From assembly GCA_020072585.1 (NCBI GenBank), contig JAIQGL010000036.1, positions 1 to 57,853 of the forward strand: a stretch of DNA of 57,853 nt, written 5' to 3'. Positions 46,725 through 55,508 of this stretch are shown here, piece by piece. Position numbers and translations under genes: made by a program. The notes under the pieces are model-generated. The model was not told the origin of the DNA. It saw only the letters and a program-made list of their open reading frames with translations, and searched no databases. The DNA comes from Terriglobia bacterium. GTDB lineage: Bacteria > Acidobacteriota > Terriglobia > Terriglobales > Acidobacteriaceae. The stretch's first letter is position 1, and every line of letters starts with the position of its first letter.

Positions 46725-48020
46725 ATGAATACGTTAAGGAATCAGCGGTCTATCCTGACAGGGAAGATTTGGGTGGCCTTGCTGGCTCTATCCATCGCCG
46801 GCTCTTGGGGATGCGGCGGTTCCAGCGTGAATGCCGGCGGGCCTACACCCACGCCCACCCCAATTCCAACACCCACCCCTCCACCGCCGCCTTTGCCCCC
46901 TGGGACGATTGGTCTGAAGGTTTTGGATACCAGCGTACCTCCGGGAGGGGTTTTTCAATGGCAACTTTCCAACACCGAACCTAAACCTATTGGTCACGGA
47001 AGCACGCGCCCCCAGGTTCCTTCAGGGCCCGTGCGCGGAGTTGCGGTCAATGATCCTTCCGGGCTGTCGGCGGGAATCGCCGTGGTGAATGGGGCGAATA
47101 TTGCAATCCAGCTCAGTTCGCCTGATGCGCTGCTGGGAACCACTATCGCTTATCCGGTCGTAACCATGTCTATGCCCCTGAGCAATAGCCTCACGGCGGG
47201 GCAGACTTTCCCTATCAGCATTGACACGGCCAATACGTTGTTCGCTGATGCCACCAAGAACTACACCACTATAGAATTTGCCCCGGGCACGTTGACGATT
47301 GCCCCTGTCGGCAGTCCCTATGTTCGCGATGTGGCGCCCGCGGGAGGGCTGCTGGCTGACCGTTCCACAATCAAGATTTTTGGCGCGGCATTTAATGCGA
47401 ATACAAAGGTTTCAATTGAAGGCACAACCATTGTGCCGGTGGACCAGACTGTTGTGAACTCTGGCGAGATCGATGTAAAGATCTGCAACGGCACCGTTGC
47501 TGACACCGCCACGGTTTGTCCTAACAACGGCGGCAGCTTCCAGCTGGATGGCGAGCGCGTTAGGGTCAAGGATACAAATACCAACTTCACGATCGAGTAC
47601 TACACTTATTTGCGCGCCGATGACGTAACGGGTACCAGCAACACGGCCCTGGTGGGCTTGGTGCATCCAATGTATTCCCGTCAGACATATCTCTCCGCCA
47701 CCATTCCCCTGGTGACCAGTTCCACGCAGTTCACCGGCTTATCCTTGCAAAATACGAATGCTTTGGATTCCGGAATCAAGGTGGAATTGCTGGATGCGAG
47801 TAACGCTTCGCTGGCGAATACCACTTTTATCCTGCCTGGTCTCAGCGGCGGAAACGTCGGCAAAAAGATCACCCGTGATGTCGTAGCGGACTGGTTCCCA
47901 TCGCCTCCGGCAGGCTCGGTCAAGGTCAGGATGACAGTTACCTCAGGACCTGCTGTTCAGGCGCTGGGTATGCTGGGCGACAAAAATGCCGGCACCGTCG
48001 CACCGGTTATCCCGCAATAA
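46725..48020 (+). CDS. Putative lipoprotein with Pro/Thr linker and IPT/TIG-like domain
   Basis: A 431-residue exported protein. A hydrophobic leader ends AGSWGCGGSS, an imperfect lipobox with Cys, followed by a PTPTPTPIPTPTPPPPP linker. The mature part is all-beta: a first domain with repeated Ig-like strands, an IPT/TIG-like unit (PYVRDVAPAGGLLADRSTIKIFGAAFN), and a C-terminal domain (LTAGQTFPIS, TALVGLVHPMYSRQTYLSATIPL). The start at 46725 has GGAG 6 bases upstream, better than the TTG at 46719. Probably a cell-surface protein. Ligand unknown. Confidence 0.75.
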   Translation: MNTLRNQRSILTGKIWVALLALSIAGSWGCGGSSVNAGGPTPTPTPIPTPTPPPPPLPPGTIGLKVLDTSVPPGGVFQWQLSNTEPKPIGHGSTRPQVPSGPVRGVAVNDPSGLSAGIAVVNGANIAIQLSSPDALLGTTIAYPVVTMSMPLSNSLTAGQTFPISIDTANTLFADATKNYTTIEFAPGTLTIAPVGSPYVRDVAPAGGLLADRSTIKIFGAAFNANTKVSIEGTTIVPVDQTVVNSGEIDVKICNGTVADTATVCPNNGGSFQLDGERVRVKDTNTNFTIEYYTYLRADDVTGTSNTALVGLVHPMYSRQTYLSATIPLVTSSTQFTGLSLQNTNALDSGIKVELLDASNASLANTTFILPGLSGGNVGKKITRDVVADWFPSPPAGSVKVRMTVTSGPAVQALGMLGDKNAGTVAPVIPQ

Positions 48021-48032
48021 GAAGTCAGGTTT

Positions 48033-49301
48033 CTACTGTGCCAGGGCCTGCGTTGCACCCGTGGTCTTCAACTGCTCAAGCTCCTGCATTGTTTTGTTCC
48101 ATTTCTCCCGTTTCTTCTTGATGAAGTTGGGCGCGGATGGGTCTTGATAGAACGCCAGAATATTCTTGCGTAGTCCGGGCAGCGCGCCGGCGAACTTGGC
48201 ATTGGTCAATTTGTCCAGCAGCTTCGCGTAAGCTTCGTCAGTGAGATTGTATTCTCCCGGCTGCGTGAGCTTGCCGGTATCAAAATCCTTGTTTTCAAGA
48301 TTCAGGGCGCCGCCCTTTAAATCCTTCATGTAGACGCGGTATTGGTCCAGCGTTGTGTTTACGCTCTTGAGATAAAGGGTCTCAGTATTGGGGTTGGGCA
48401 TCTTGAACGCAATTGCCTTAAACGGACCTACTTTGGGAATAATCTTGAAAACCACGGCCAGGATTCTGGCGCCGATTCCGGGCTTTTGATACGTCTTGCC
48501 CCACTCCTTTTCATACTCAGCGCGCTTCAGATTGAAGAGAAATTTCTGTTTGGCGAAGCTGGGGTTCTCTTTCACCATCTCGTCCTTCTTGGTGAGCAGC
48601 GCTACGCGTGTCATTTCCGGGATCGCCCGGCTCACTGACCAGCGAAATGTCCCAATGGCAAGATCGAGGTTCTTGAAAATGTCGTCCAGCTTAACGCCAT
48701 ACGTCTTGAGGAAAGCGCGTGCCAGGGCCGGCTTGGCAACCTCAAATCCGATGAAATCATGATAGGCGTCAGACGTATAACGCTGCTTGGCCACCTGCAC
48801 CACGTCAAACCCGAATTCAGTGCGGATGTGCGCCTTGGTGTCTTGAGCATAAGTCACGGAAGGGCCGTATTTGGCGCGCAACTTGGGAAATTCCATTGAA
48901 ACGGCGGAATTCACGGCGGGATGGCCAACGATATCGGAAGCGTAATGTGCGAGTGCGCCCAGTGCAAAGGCATATTCATTGATGTCCGTGGCTTCATCCA
49001 AAAGCGCTTCTACAAAATCGCCGCTGCGGACATAGTGGACCAGATCACTGAACAGCTTGTTGCCGAATGGGTAGTATCCCATGTCCTGAATGAGGCATCC
49101 GCCATAGGCATGCGCATGGGCTTTGCGCAGGTCTTCGTCCGTCGCTCCGGGAAACTTCTGCTGGAGCATTGGCTTGATGGAGTCGGCCCACAGCAGGTCG
49201 ACAATTTCTTCGTGCGTCAATATAGAGTATCCGTTGCATACCTGCGAGAGACCGCAGACAACCAGCAAAGATGCTAGCGTTATGCGAATAAGGTTTTGCA
49301 T
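48033..49301 (-). CDS. Zinc-dependent phospholipase C family protein
   Basis: A 422-residue exported protein. After the signal peptide comes GYSILTHEEIVDLLWADSI, the N-terminal Trp/His region of the zinc-dependent phospholipase C group. The metal His/Asp residues are in AHAYGGCLIQDMGYYPFG and in FALGALAHYASDIVGHPA. The C-terminal half is an extra region of about 200 helical residues with no recognised domain. It could cleave phospholipids or be a relative with another hydrolase role. It is convergent with the lipoprotein gene, with only 12 bases between the stops. Confidence 0.82.
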   Translation of the reverse strand: MQNLIRITLASLLVVCGLSQVCNGYSILTHEEIVDLLWADSIKPMLQQKFPGATDEDLRKAHAHAYGGCLIQDMGYYPFGNKLFSDLVHYVRSGDFVEALLDEATDINEYAFALGALAHYASDIVGHPAVNSAVSMEFPKLRAKYGPSVTYAQDTKAHIRTEFGFDVVQVAKQRYTSDAYHDFIGFEVAKPALARAFLKTYGVKLDDIFKNLDLAIGTFRWSVSRAIPEMTRVALLTKKDEMVKENPSFAKQKFLFNLKRAEYEKEWGKTYQKPGIGARILAVVFKIIPKVGPFKAIAFKMPNPNTETLYLKSVNTTLDQYRVYMKDLKGGALNLENKDFDTGKLTQPGEYNLTDEAYAKLLDKLTNAKFAGALPGLRKNILAFYQDPSAPNFIKKKREKWNKTMQELEQLKTTGATQALAQ

Positions 49302-49401
49302 GGTCCCCCTTTCGGTGGACTTTTGAGAATTGACTTGTCTGCCTTGATATTTAGATGCGGCCCAGCAGCCCAGTTCTGCTGCTTGAGGGCGGAGATTTCA
49401 C

Positions 49402-49443
49402 AGAAAAAGCACGCAGCCATCATTTGGAGTGATGGTTGCGTGC
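49402..49443 (-). terminator. Rho-independent terminator downstream of the SYLF gene
   Basis: On the minus strand the stem GCACGCAACCATCA / TGATGGCTGCGTGC is followed by TTTTT, starting 26 bases after the stop of the SYLF-domain gene. Confidence 0.85.
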
Positions 49444-49469
49444 CCTGATTCTGTGGGTCGAAATCGAAG

Positions 49470-50177
49470 TTACTTTTTCTCGTCGGTAGCTTCTTTTACA
49501 TCGGCCTTGTGTGCGGCCCGGTCTACTGACTGCACGAACGGCCTGGCCAATTCCGGCGTCGGAACTTTGCCCAACAAGACTGACTTGAAGGGAGTGTCCT
49601 TGCCGTAAATTGCATTGGTGGAATCATCGTCCTGCTGGATCACTGCGCCTTCCAGGGTCAGGCCGGCAAAGGCGCCCTTGGAACGCGAATAAGTCAGCAT
49701 CTGGGTGTCGAGTTTCCAATCGGTGCCCGCGGATGCGTGGCGTCCAACCGGTCCGGCCGCGGCAGATCCTTCACCGCTTACCTGGAATTTGCTGGAGAGC
49801 AACTGTTGCATTCCTTTATCGTTCATCACCAGCATGATCAGGTCAACACCTTCCACGCCGATCTGAAGTCCCCAGCTTCCGCCGCCGACGGAGATAAATG
49901 CCGGAGCGCTCCAGCCATCAGCCGTGCGGCATGTAGCGACGCCCCGGCCGTGCTTGCCGCCGAAAACAAAGCCGCCCTTGACCAGGTGCGGCACAATAGC
50001 GATGCACTTGGCGTGGCTGAGTACTTCTTCAGGAATGCCCTTGTCGGGCGCAGCCACCATTTGGTTCAATACTTCAGAAGACTTTTGCAGACGTTCGATT
50101 GAATCTTCTTTTGCGGTTCCTGCCCAGGCAAAACTCGCCAGGCTAATGACTGACAAAAATGCTACAAATTTTTTCAT
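49470..50177 (-). CDS. SYLF-domain (Ysc84-like) secreted protein
   Basis: A 235-residue exported protein with a signal peptide (MKKFVAFLSVISLASFAWAG). The SYLF lipid-binding domain is clear: IPEEVLSHAKCIAIVPHLVKGGFVFGGKHGRGVATCR, WSAPAFISVGGGSWGLQIGVEGVDLIMLVMN, and SRSKGAFAGLTLEGAVIQQDDDS. Bacterial SYLF proteins are mostly uncharacterised; eukaryotic relatives bind phosphoinositides. A terminator follows. Upstream on the same strand is a tiny membrane protein gene. Confidence 0.9.
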   Translation of the reverse strand: MKKFVAFLSVISLASFAWAGTAKEDSIERLQKSSEVLNQMVAAPDKGIPEEVLSHAKCIAIVPHLVKGGFVFGGKHGRGVATCRTADGWSAPAFISVGGGSWGLQIGVEGVDLIMLVMNDKGMQQLLSSKFQVSGEGSAAAGPVGRHASAGTDWKLDTQMLTYSRSKGAFAGLTLEGAVIQQDDDSTNAIYGKDTPFKSVLLGKVPTPELARPFVQSVDRAAHKADVKEATDEKK

Positions 50178-50316
50178 AGACCTCCTTGGTCCTTGTTCGT
50201 GCTCAAGTTGCTTGTGAATGGAAACTTTTCAAACCGCCGTGGTATCCAGGCTGGATGAATGTCGTGACTGATTGCCGTGCTGTTCTTCATCATTCAGAAT
50301 TCTTCCGCTATGGCTG

Positions 50317-50466
50317 TCAGTTCAAAGATGTGCGCCGGAAAGCCAGGTTCATCAAAACCAAAATCGTGACCAGAACAAGTAACAGCGGCATTATGCCTGG
50401 TCCGAAAGCCGCAGCCAGACCGATCATCCACAAGAGAATGGCTACCGTGAAAATTGCCCAAAACAC
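50317..50466 (-). CDS. Tiny membrane protein of the lmo0937 type
   Basis: A 49-residue protein starting GTG with a strong AGGAGGG 6-7 bases upstream. The translation begins (M)FWAIFTVAILLWMIGLAAAF and continues GPGIMPLLLVLVTILVLMN before a short basic end. Two hydrophobic helices separated by a Gly-Pro turn match the lmo0937/DUF5670 group of small membrane proteins. It lies upstream of the SYLF gene on the same strand. It is too short for common ORF cut-offs. The longer plus-strand frame over this place has no family features and is rejected. Confidence 0.78.
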   Translation of the reverse strand: MFWAIFTVAILLWMIGLAAAFGPGIMPLLLVLVTILVLMNLAFRRTSLN

Positions 50467-50904
50467 AAGACTCCCTCCTGAACGTGAGGTCACGTTTTTA
50501 ATTCGAACATTCAGTTCGGATTAGAGTTATGGCTTGCCCTGAAGGCGCTGCGGTCAAGGGCTTTGAAATAAACAAAATCCTGAAACATGTACCAGCCTTA
50601 CCTATCCTTCTGATCCAATTTCAGCCTCGCGGGTTGTGCCGCCTTAGTTCGCAAGAATGATTTGCGCACACAACCCGCTGTCGCCGGACCAAACGAATTA
50701 TTAGGTTCTCTAATGCGGCATGCGCGGTTGCCAATGAATTCAGAAGACGGTTAGCAAAAGCTCTATTCCATCTAAGTCAATGATTTACAAGGTTTTATGC
50801 GTGCATAACACTTGGTGGCCGGACCGGGATGTGATGTACGTCACATTCCAAAGTTTTTGACGAACCTAGTATGCGTTCAGGAAAGAAAAAGGCCAGGAGT
50901 CATC
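50467..50904. other. 438-bp intergenic stretch containing a CRP-type site
   Basis: Apart from the palindrome at 50830-50845 and the ribosome binding sites of the two divergent flanking genes, no gene or RNA feature is supported. No clear -35/-10 pair could be assigned. Confidence 0.5.
50830..50845. promoter_or_regulatory. CRP/FNR-family palindrome TGTGA-N6-TCACA
   Basis: A perfect TGTGATGTACGTCACA palindrome lies 60 bases upstream of the radical SAM start codon. Its form is that of a CRP-type site. Control of the radical SAM gene by a CRP/FNR-family regulator is inferred. Confidence 0.65.
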
Positions 50905-52035
50905 ATGAAGAATACGTTTGACCTGAACAAATCCCCCTTGATCGTCGTCTGGGAAACAACCCAGGCTTGCGACATAGCGTGTTTGGACTATGGAGACTGG
51001 GTCCGACCCGACCCCGATCTTCTGGAACTGAGCACACAGGAAGCTGAACGAATGATCGATGAAGTGGCCGAGATGCAGCCGCCGATCTTCATGATGACGG
51101 GCGCCGATCCCCTCAAACGCGACGATATTTATGACCTGGTGCGCTATGCATCCTTGCGCCACCTGCGTCCTATTCTGGCGCTTCCAGCCACTCCCCGGCT
51201 AAACCGGGACGCCGTTGCCGACCTGAAGCAAGCAGGGTTGTCCCGCCTGGTGCTGAACCTGGATGGTTCAAGTGCAGAACTGCATGATTTGATCTGTGGC
51301 GTGAACGGCTCCTTTACCCGGGCCATGGATGCCGTGCAGTGGGTTGGCCAATGGGATCTGCCTTATCAGATCACCACTCATTATAGCCAACGCAATCTGC
51401 ATGATCTGGAGAACCTGGCCTCACTTCTGAAAACCATGCGGATACCGCAATGGAACGTCATCTTTCCGGTGCCCTTGAGTGCTGCCCAACTTGAAGAGAT
51501 GCCTTCCGCAGAGCAATTTGAAGCGGCCTTTGCCCGCCTCTACGTGTTGGCGCAAAAAGTCCCATTCAAGATCAAAACCTCAGAAGCGCCACACTACCGC
51601 AGATTCGTTATTCAACAACGGGCCATGGCCCGGGCCGCGGGGGTAGAGCAGCCACAATTTTCTGAGGGCATTCCGGGAATTTTCCCCGTCCAGGAAGACC
51701 GCGGCACAATGTTCATTTCGCACACAGGTGAAGTTTGCCCCAGCGCCTTACTGCCGGTTTCGGCCGGCAACGTTCGCGTACAGAGGCTGATGGAAATCTA
51801 TCGCAGTTCGCAGGTCTTTACCTTGCTCAGGGACGCGCGCAATCTCACAGGTAAATGTGCCGAGTGCGAATTTAAGCAGGTCTGTGGGGGGTCGCGTGCG
51901 CGGGCCTATGCGATGAATGCAGACATGTTCCGCGAAGATCCGGCATGCGTCTACCGTCCGCTTGCGTCCGCAGGGGTTCGGAATAAATTTCCTGGTACGT
52001 TGCCGGAAGAGAGTATTGCCATCGAAGAACCATAA
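50905..52035 (+). CDS. Radical SAM/SPASM protein with degenerate cluster motif
   Basis: A 376-residue protein of the radical SAM/SPASM group similar in layout to the TIGR04053 family. The expected CxxxCxxC core reads CDIACLDY, so the third Cys is Tyr29 while Cys22 and Cys26 remain. Other core features survive: MMTGADPLKRDDIYDLV (the GGDP-like strand) and LVLNLDGSSAELHD. The SPASM auxiliary-cluster part is intact: VCPSALLPVSAGNVR, CAECEFKQVCGGSRARAYA and a late DPACVYRP. The start at 50905 has AGGAG just upstream. It stands alone, behind a CRP-type site and before a terminator. Activity of the core cluster is doubtful; reading-error or true loss cannot be told apart. Confidence 0.85.
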   Translation: MKNTFDLNKSPLIVVWETTQACDIACLDYGDWVRPDPDLLELSTQEAERMIDEVAEMQPPIFMMTGADPLKRDDIYDLVRYASLRHLRPILALPATPRLNRDAVADLKQAGLSRLVLNLDGSSAELHDLICGVNGSFTRAMDAVQWVGQWDLPYQITTHYSQRNLHDLENLASLLKTMRIPQWNVIFPVPLSAAQLEEMPSAEQFEAAFARLYVLAQKVPFKIKTSEAPHYRRFVIQQRAMARAAGVEQPQFSEGIPGIFPVQEDRGTMFISHTGEVCPSALLPVSAGNVRVQRLMEIYRSSQVFTLLRDARNLTGKCAECEFKQVCGGSRARAYAMNADMFREDPACVYRPLASAGVRNKFPGTLPEESIAIEEP

Positions 52036-52076
52036 CGCAGGTATTAGGTAGTAGCGTTGCTCAGAGAAGCTCCTTG

Positions 52077-52122
52077 ACTCCTTGCGAAGCGCCCATGAGG
52101 GACGCAACGCAAGGAGTTTTTT
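52077..52122 (+). terminator. Rho-independent terminator after the radical SAM gene
   Basis: The stem ACTCCTTGCG / CGCAAGGAGT (52077-52086 with 52108-52117), with a 21-base loop, is followed by a run of six T. It lies about 40 bases after the stop. Confidence 0.82.
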
Positions 52123-52278
52123 GCGTGAGACCCTCCGGTTCTAGCCAGAGCTTAGGCCCAAAGGCGGATTTGCCTTGGTTTCCTGCGGCAATCTTTATGC
52201 TACGATTTCGTTAGCCTCCCCGCAAAACATGTTGTTGTCAAAGCAAAATCTCGTTTAACGAGAAAGGTGATTTCACGG

Positions 52279-53430
52279 ATGCACCGAATTCTTACGATCG
52301 TTCTGTTGGCTCTGTTCGGCCTGGCCTGGGCGCAAAAAAGGGGCGAGATGCCCGCGGCACAGGACCCTCGACAGCCCCGGGCCTCACAACATGCCGCGGC
52401 GCCCGCAGCCACGCCACCCGCCGCTTCCAATGCCCCGTCCGCGTCCGTCGAACTCGGCGGTGGTGTCCCCGTGATCACGCTGCACGGTTTGTGTCCGGAC
52501 GATAAGGCGTCTGATCCCAAAACCTGTGCTACCACTGTGACCAAGGACCAGTTTGACGATGTGCTTTCCGCCGTAAGTCTGGGAGGACAGGCTTTTTCTC
52601 CCGGCGCCATCCGCAATGTGGCTGACAATTACGTGCAGAATATGGTCCTGGCGGATGCCGCGCTGAAAAACGGCGTGGATAAAGATCCCAGGATCCAGGA
52701 ACTGTTGCGCCTTGTGCGCTTGCGTACTTTGGCAGACGCCTATCGCCGCATTCTGGAGGAAAAATACCGAACGCCGCCGCCTGAGGAGATTGAGAAATAT
52801 TACCGTGACAACATCACCAGGTTTGAAGCTGTGCGCGCAGAGCGCCTGATGATTCCGAAATTCAATCCCCGGTCGCCCAAAGATGAGAGCGGTGAGTTCC
52901 AGAAAAAAGCGGCCGTGGTTGCCGCTGAAATCCGTGAACGCGCGGCCAAAGGCGAGCCTTTGGACCGCCTGCAAAATGACGCTTTCCTCAAGCTGGGCAT
53001 CAATCCTCCGTCGATCCTCCCTGAACCCGGCATTCGGCGGCGCGGGAGCTTTGCTCCGGAAATAGAGAAGGACATTTTTGCCCTGAAGCCCGGCGAGGTC
53101 AGCAAAATCGGGAATGAATCAGGCGGATTTGTGGTGTACCGCATGATCGATAAGCCGACGTACACAGTTGAGCAGGTCAAGGGAGAAATCGTCCGCGATA
53201 TTTATCAGAAAAAAATGGAGGCCTCAATCAAAGGCGTGCTGGAATCTGTGAAAGCGGAGTTCAATGATCAGTATTTTGCGCCGCCGCCTGCGCCGCGCCC
53301 GCTGCCAGTACCGGGAAAGGCGCCTGTGTCTGGTACCAGCGCGCACCGGGCGCAATCGTCGCATAGCGTGAAAGCTCCGGCAGCCGTGAACAAGCCGGCT
53401 GTACCGCAAGCGACACCGGCGCCAAAATGA
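52279..53430 (+). CDS. Exported peptidylprolyl isomerase-like (SurA/PpiC) protein
   Basis: A 383-residue exported protein with a signal peptide (HRILTIVLLALFGLAWAQ), a Pro/Ala linker, and a helical SurA-like N-domain (TVTKDQFDDVLSAV, NYVQNMVLADAALKNGV, RILEEKYRTPPPEEIEKYYRDN). A PpiC-type parvulin remnant follows (FEAVRAERLMI, GEVSKIGNESGGFVVYRMIDKPTYTVEQVKGEIVRDI). The tail of 60 residues is Pro/Ala-rich. The canonical parvulin catalytic residues are hard to place, so chaperone rather than isomerase action is likely. The start is ATG 52279; a GTG 4 codons upstream is an alternative. Confidence 0.75.
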   Translation: MHRILTIVLLALFGLAWAQKRGEMPAAQDPRQPRASQHAAAPAATPPAASNAPSASVELGGGVPVITLHGLCPDDKASDPKTCATTVTKDQFDDVLSAVSLGGQAFSPGAIRNVADNYVQNMVLADAALKNGVDKDPRIQELLRLVRLRTLADAYRRILEEKYRTPPPEEIEKYYRDNITRFEAVRAERLMIPKFNPRSPKDESGEFQKKAAVVAAEIRERAAKGEPLDRLQNDAFLKLGINPPSILPEPGIRRRGSFAPEIEKDIFALKPGEVSKIGNESGGFVVYRMIDKPTYTVEQVKGEIVRDIYQKKMEASIKGVLESVKAEFNDQYFAPPPAPRPLPVPGKAPVSGTSAHRAQSSHSVKAPAAVNKPAVPQATPAPK

Positions 53431-53581
53431 CGCCGCAAAAAATAGTAAGAACGCTTATAAGAACGCTTGAAGTATCTCTGCACGAATAAGGGGCTGTGCC
53501 GCGCTCCCCTTTGAGGGATCGTTGACAAATCGGCCTTGTCGAATAAGACCACTACAAGGGAGGCTAGAACAAATTTTTGTG

Positions 53582-53938
53582 TCAAAGCAGCACAATACTG
53601 ATTCCTTTATTGTTTCTGCCCAGGTCTGAATCCTGTTTCCATTCTGGATAGCGTTTGAGAAGCTCCCAGGTTTGTTCGTCGGAAATCCGCCAGTTTTCGC
53701 CCGCGATAAAGCACCTGATTCCCGCGGTCCCCATCTGCCGTTGAAGTTCTTTTTGCAACTCGGTTCGCAGTGAGCCGCCGGCGCCGCTGGAGCCGTACCC
53801 GTGGATCAGCTTGACTGCCGCGTATCCCTGCTGCCGTGCAACCTGAAGCTGGCGTTGCATACGTAGCCGCGCCTCTTCCACCTTGGGCATGCCTTCTTCC
53901 AGATCGATGATTTTGATGGGCGCAGGCTTTCGCGACAT
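53582..53938 (-). CDS. Smr-domain protein
   Basis: A 118-residue protein containing a Smr domain: IKIIDLEEGMPKVEEARLRMQRQLQVARQQGYAAVKLIHGYGSSGAGGSLRTELQKEL. The motif HGYGSSGAGG matches the HGxGxG loop of Smr nucleases found in MutS2 and in stand-alone proteins. These act on DNA or RNA, often on stalled ribosomes or recombination intermediates. The leading LDLHG motif is altered to IDLEEG. It is divergent from tldD with 57 bases between. Confidence 0.8.
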   Translation of the reverse strand: MSRKPAPIKIIDLEEGMPKVEEARLRMQRQLQVARQQGYAAVKLIHGYGSSGAGGSLRTELQKELQRQMGTAGIRCFIAGENWRISDEQTWELLKRYPEWKQDSDLGRNNKGISIVLL

Positions 53939-53995
53939 GGGCCTAGTTTAGGTCAAAGCTATACACGCGAAAATCATTTATCATCAGAAATTGCT

Positions 53996-55468
53996 ATGAG
54001 CATGAAACAGATTGCTGATTGGGCCCTGAATGTAGTCACGCAGCGTGGCGCCGGCTACGCGGATGTGCGGATCGTGGACCATCGCCAGCGCTCCCTGGCC
54101 ACGAAAAACGGTAAAGTCGGCCATGCCGGCAGCGGGGAAACGCTGGGCATTGGAATCCGTGTGCTGGTAAATGATGCCTGGGGGTTTGCCTCCACGGACG
54201 ATCTCAGCCGCGAAGCCGTGGAAAAAACCGCCGCCCAGGCGCTGGAGATAGCCAAGGCTTCAGCGCGCGTGAAAGAAGAGCCAGTGCGGCTGGCGCCTGA
54301 GCCGGCCGTGAAGATTGAATGGTCTTCACCGTACAAAATCGATCCCTTCACAACTTCCATTGAGCAGAACTTTGATCTGCTGACGCGCATTGACGCCGAG
54401 TTGCTTGCCGTGAAGGGCGTGACCCTGGCGGAAAGCAGTATGCAACTGGGCCGCTATGAGCAGTGGTTCTACAACACGGATGGTTCAGACATTCACCAGA
54501 CGCGCGTGATCACCGGCGCCGGTTTCTGTGCGCTGGCTTTCCAGGGCACGGAGATCATGAAGCGCTCGTATCCCAATTCTTTTGGCGGTCAACATCAGAA
54601 CATAGGCTATGAGCTGATTGACGGATTGAAACTGCTGGAGAACGCGCGGCGCATTGGTGAGGAGGCAGTGGCGTTGCACAAAGCGGAGCGCTGTCCGGAA
54701 GGAAAGATGAACCTGGTGCTGGATTCATCGCAGCTTGGCTTGCAGATTCACGAGTCCGTGGGGCACCCAATTGAGCTTGACCGTGTATTGGGCATGGAGG
54801 CCAACTTTGCCGGTACGTCATTCCTCACGCTGGAAAAGTTGCGCACACTGCGTTACGGCAGCGACATTGTGAACGTGGTCGCCGATGCCACCGAGCAACA
54901 TGGTCCCGGCCTGGGCACATTTGCCTATGACGATGAAGGCGTACAAGCGCAATGCACGCCGATCATCACCAAAGGACTTTTCACCGGATACATCTCTTCG
55001 CGGGAGACGGCGCACACCATCGGTGAGACCCGCTCCAACGGCACCATGCGCGCGGAAGGCTGGAACCGCATTCCGCTCGTCCGCATGACCAACATCAGCA
55101 TTCTGCCTGGAGAAAAACCGCTTACGTTTGACCAGCTCATTTCCGGCACTGACGACGGCATCTACATGCAGACCAATCGGTCGTGGTCGATTGACGACAA
55201 GCGCTATAACTTCCAGTTCGGGTGTGAGATTGGCTGGGAGATCAAAGGCGGCAAGCTGGGCCGCATGTTCAAGAACCCGTCATATTCAGGAATCACAACA
55301 GAGTTCTGGAATTCCATGGATGCCATCTGCTCGCGTGATCAGTGGACGCTCTGGGGTACGCCGAACTGCGGCAAAGGCCAGCCCATGCAGACGATGGGCA
55401 CGGGGCACGGCGCGTCGCCGGCGCGGTTCCGTGGTGTGAAGATAGGGACGGCGTACAAGGGGAATTAG
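53996..55468 (+). CDS. tldD: TldD metalloprotease
   Basis: A 490-residue member of the TldD/PmbA family. The zinc motif HESVGH (His252, Glu253, His257) is in LQIHESVGHPIELDRVLGME, with a later Cys/His-rich region (FQFGCEIGWEIKGGKLGRM). TldD and TldE form a heterodimer that degrades unfolded peptides, and in some bacteria matures modified peptides or gyrase inhibitors. The start at 53996 lacks a clear Shine-Dalgarno; a second ATG follows two codons later. tldE follows after 40 bases. Confidence 0.93.
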   Translation: MSMKQIADWALNVVTQRGAGYADVRIVDHRQRSLATKNGKVGHAGSGETLGIGIRVLVNDAWGFASTDDLSREAVEKTAAQALEIAKASARVKEEPVRLAPEPAVKIEWSSPYKIDPFTTSIEQNFDLLTRIDAELLAVKGVTLAESSMQLGRYEQWFYNTDGSDIHQTRVITGAGFCALAFQGTEIMKRSYPNSFGGQHQNIGYELIDGLKLLENARRIGEEAVALHKAERCPEGKMNLVLDSSQLGLQIHESVGHPIELDRVLGMEANFAGTSFLTLEKLRTLRYGSDIVNVVADATEQHGPGLGTFAYDDEGVQAQCTPIITKGLFTGYISSRETAHTIGETRSNGTMRAEGWNRIPLVRMTNISILPGEKPLTFDQLISGTDDGIYMQTNRSWSIDDKRYNFQFGCEIGWEIKGGKLGRMFKNPSYSGITTEFWNSMDAICSRDQWTLWGTPNCGKGQPMQTMGTGHGASPARFRGVKIGTAYKGN

Positions 55469-55474
55469 GAATTT

Positions 55475-55505
55475 TCACCACGGAGACACGGAGGCACGGA
55501 GAAAG
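55475..55505 (+). repeat. ACGGAGACACGGAGGCACGG dispersed repeat that supplies the tldE ribosome binding site
   Basis: The sequence CACCACGGAGACACGGAGGC continues ACGGAGAAAG up to 4 bases before the tldE start. Its last GGAG lies about 7 bases from the ATG. The reverse complement occurs inside the coding sequence of the 28954 gene. Confidence 0.75.
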
Positions 55506-55508
55506 CCA

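Noticed and set aside
50186-50524. 112-residue plus-strand frame
   Set aside because: No family features, and it covers the better supported 49-residue minus-strand gene with a strong ribosome binding site.
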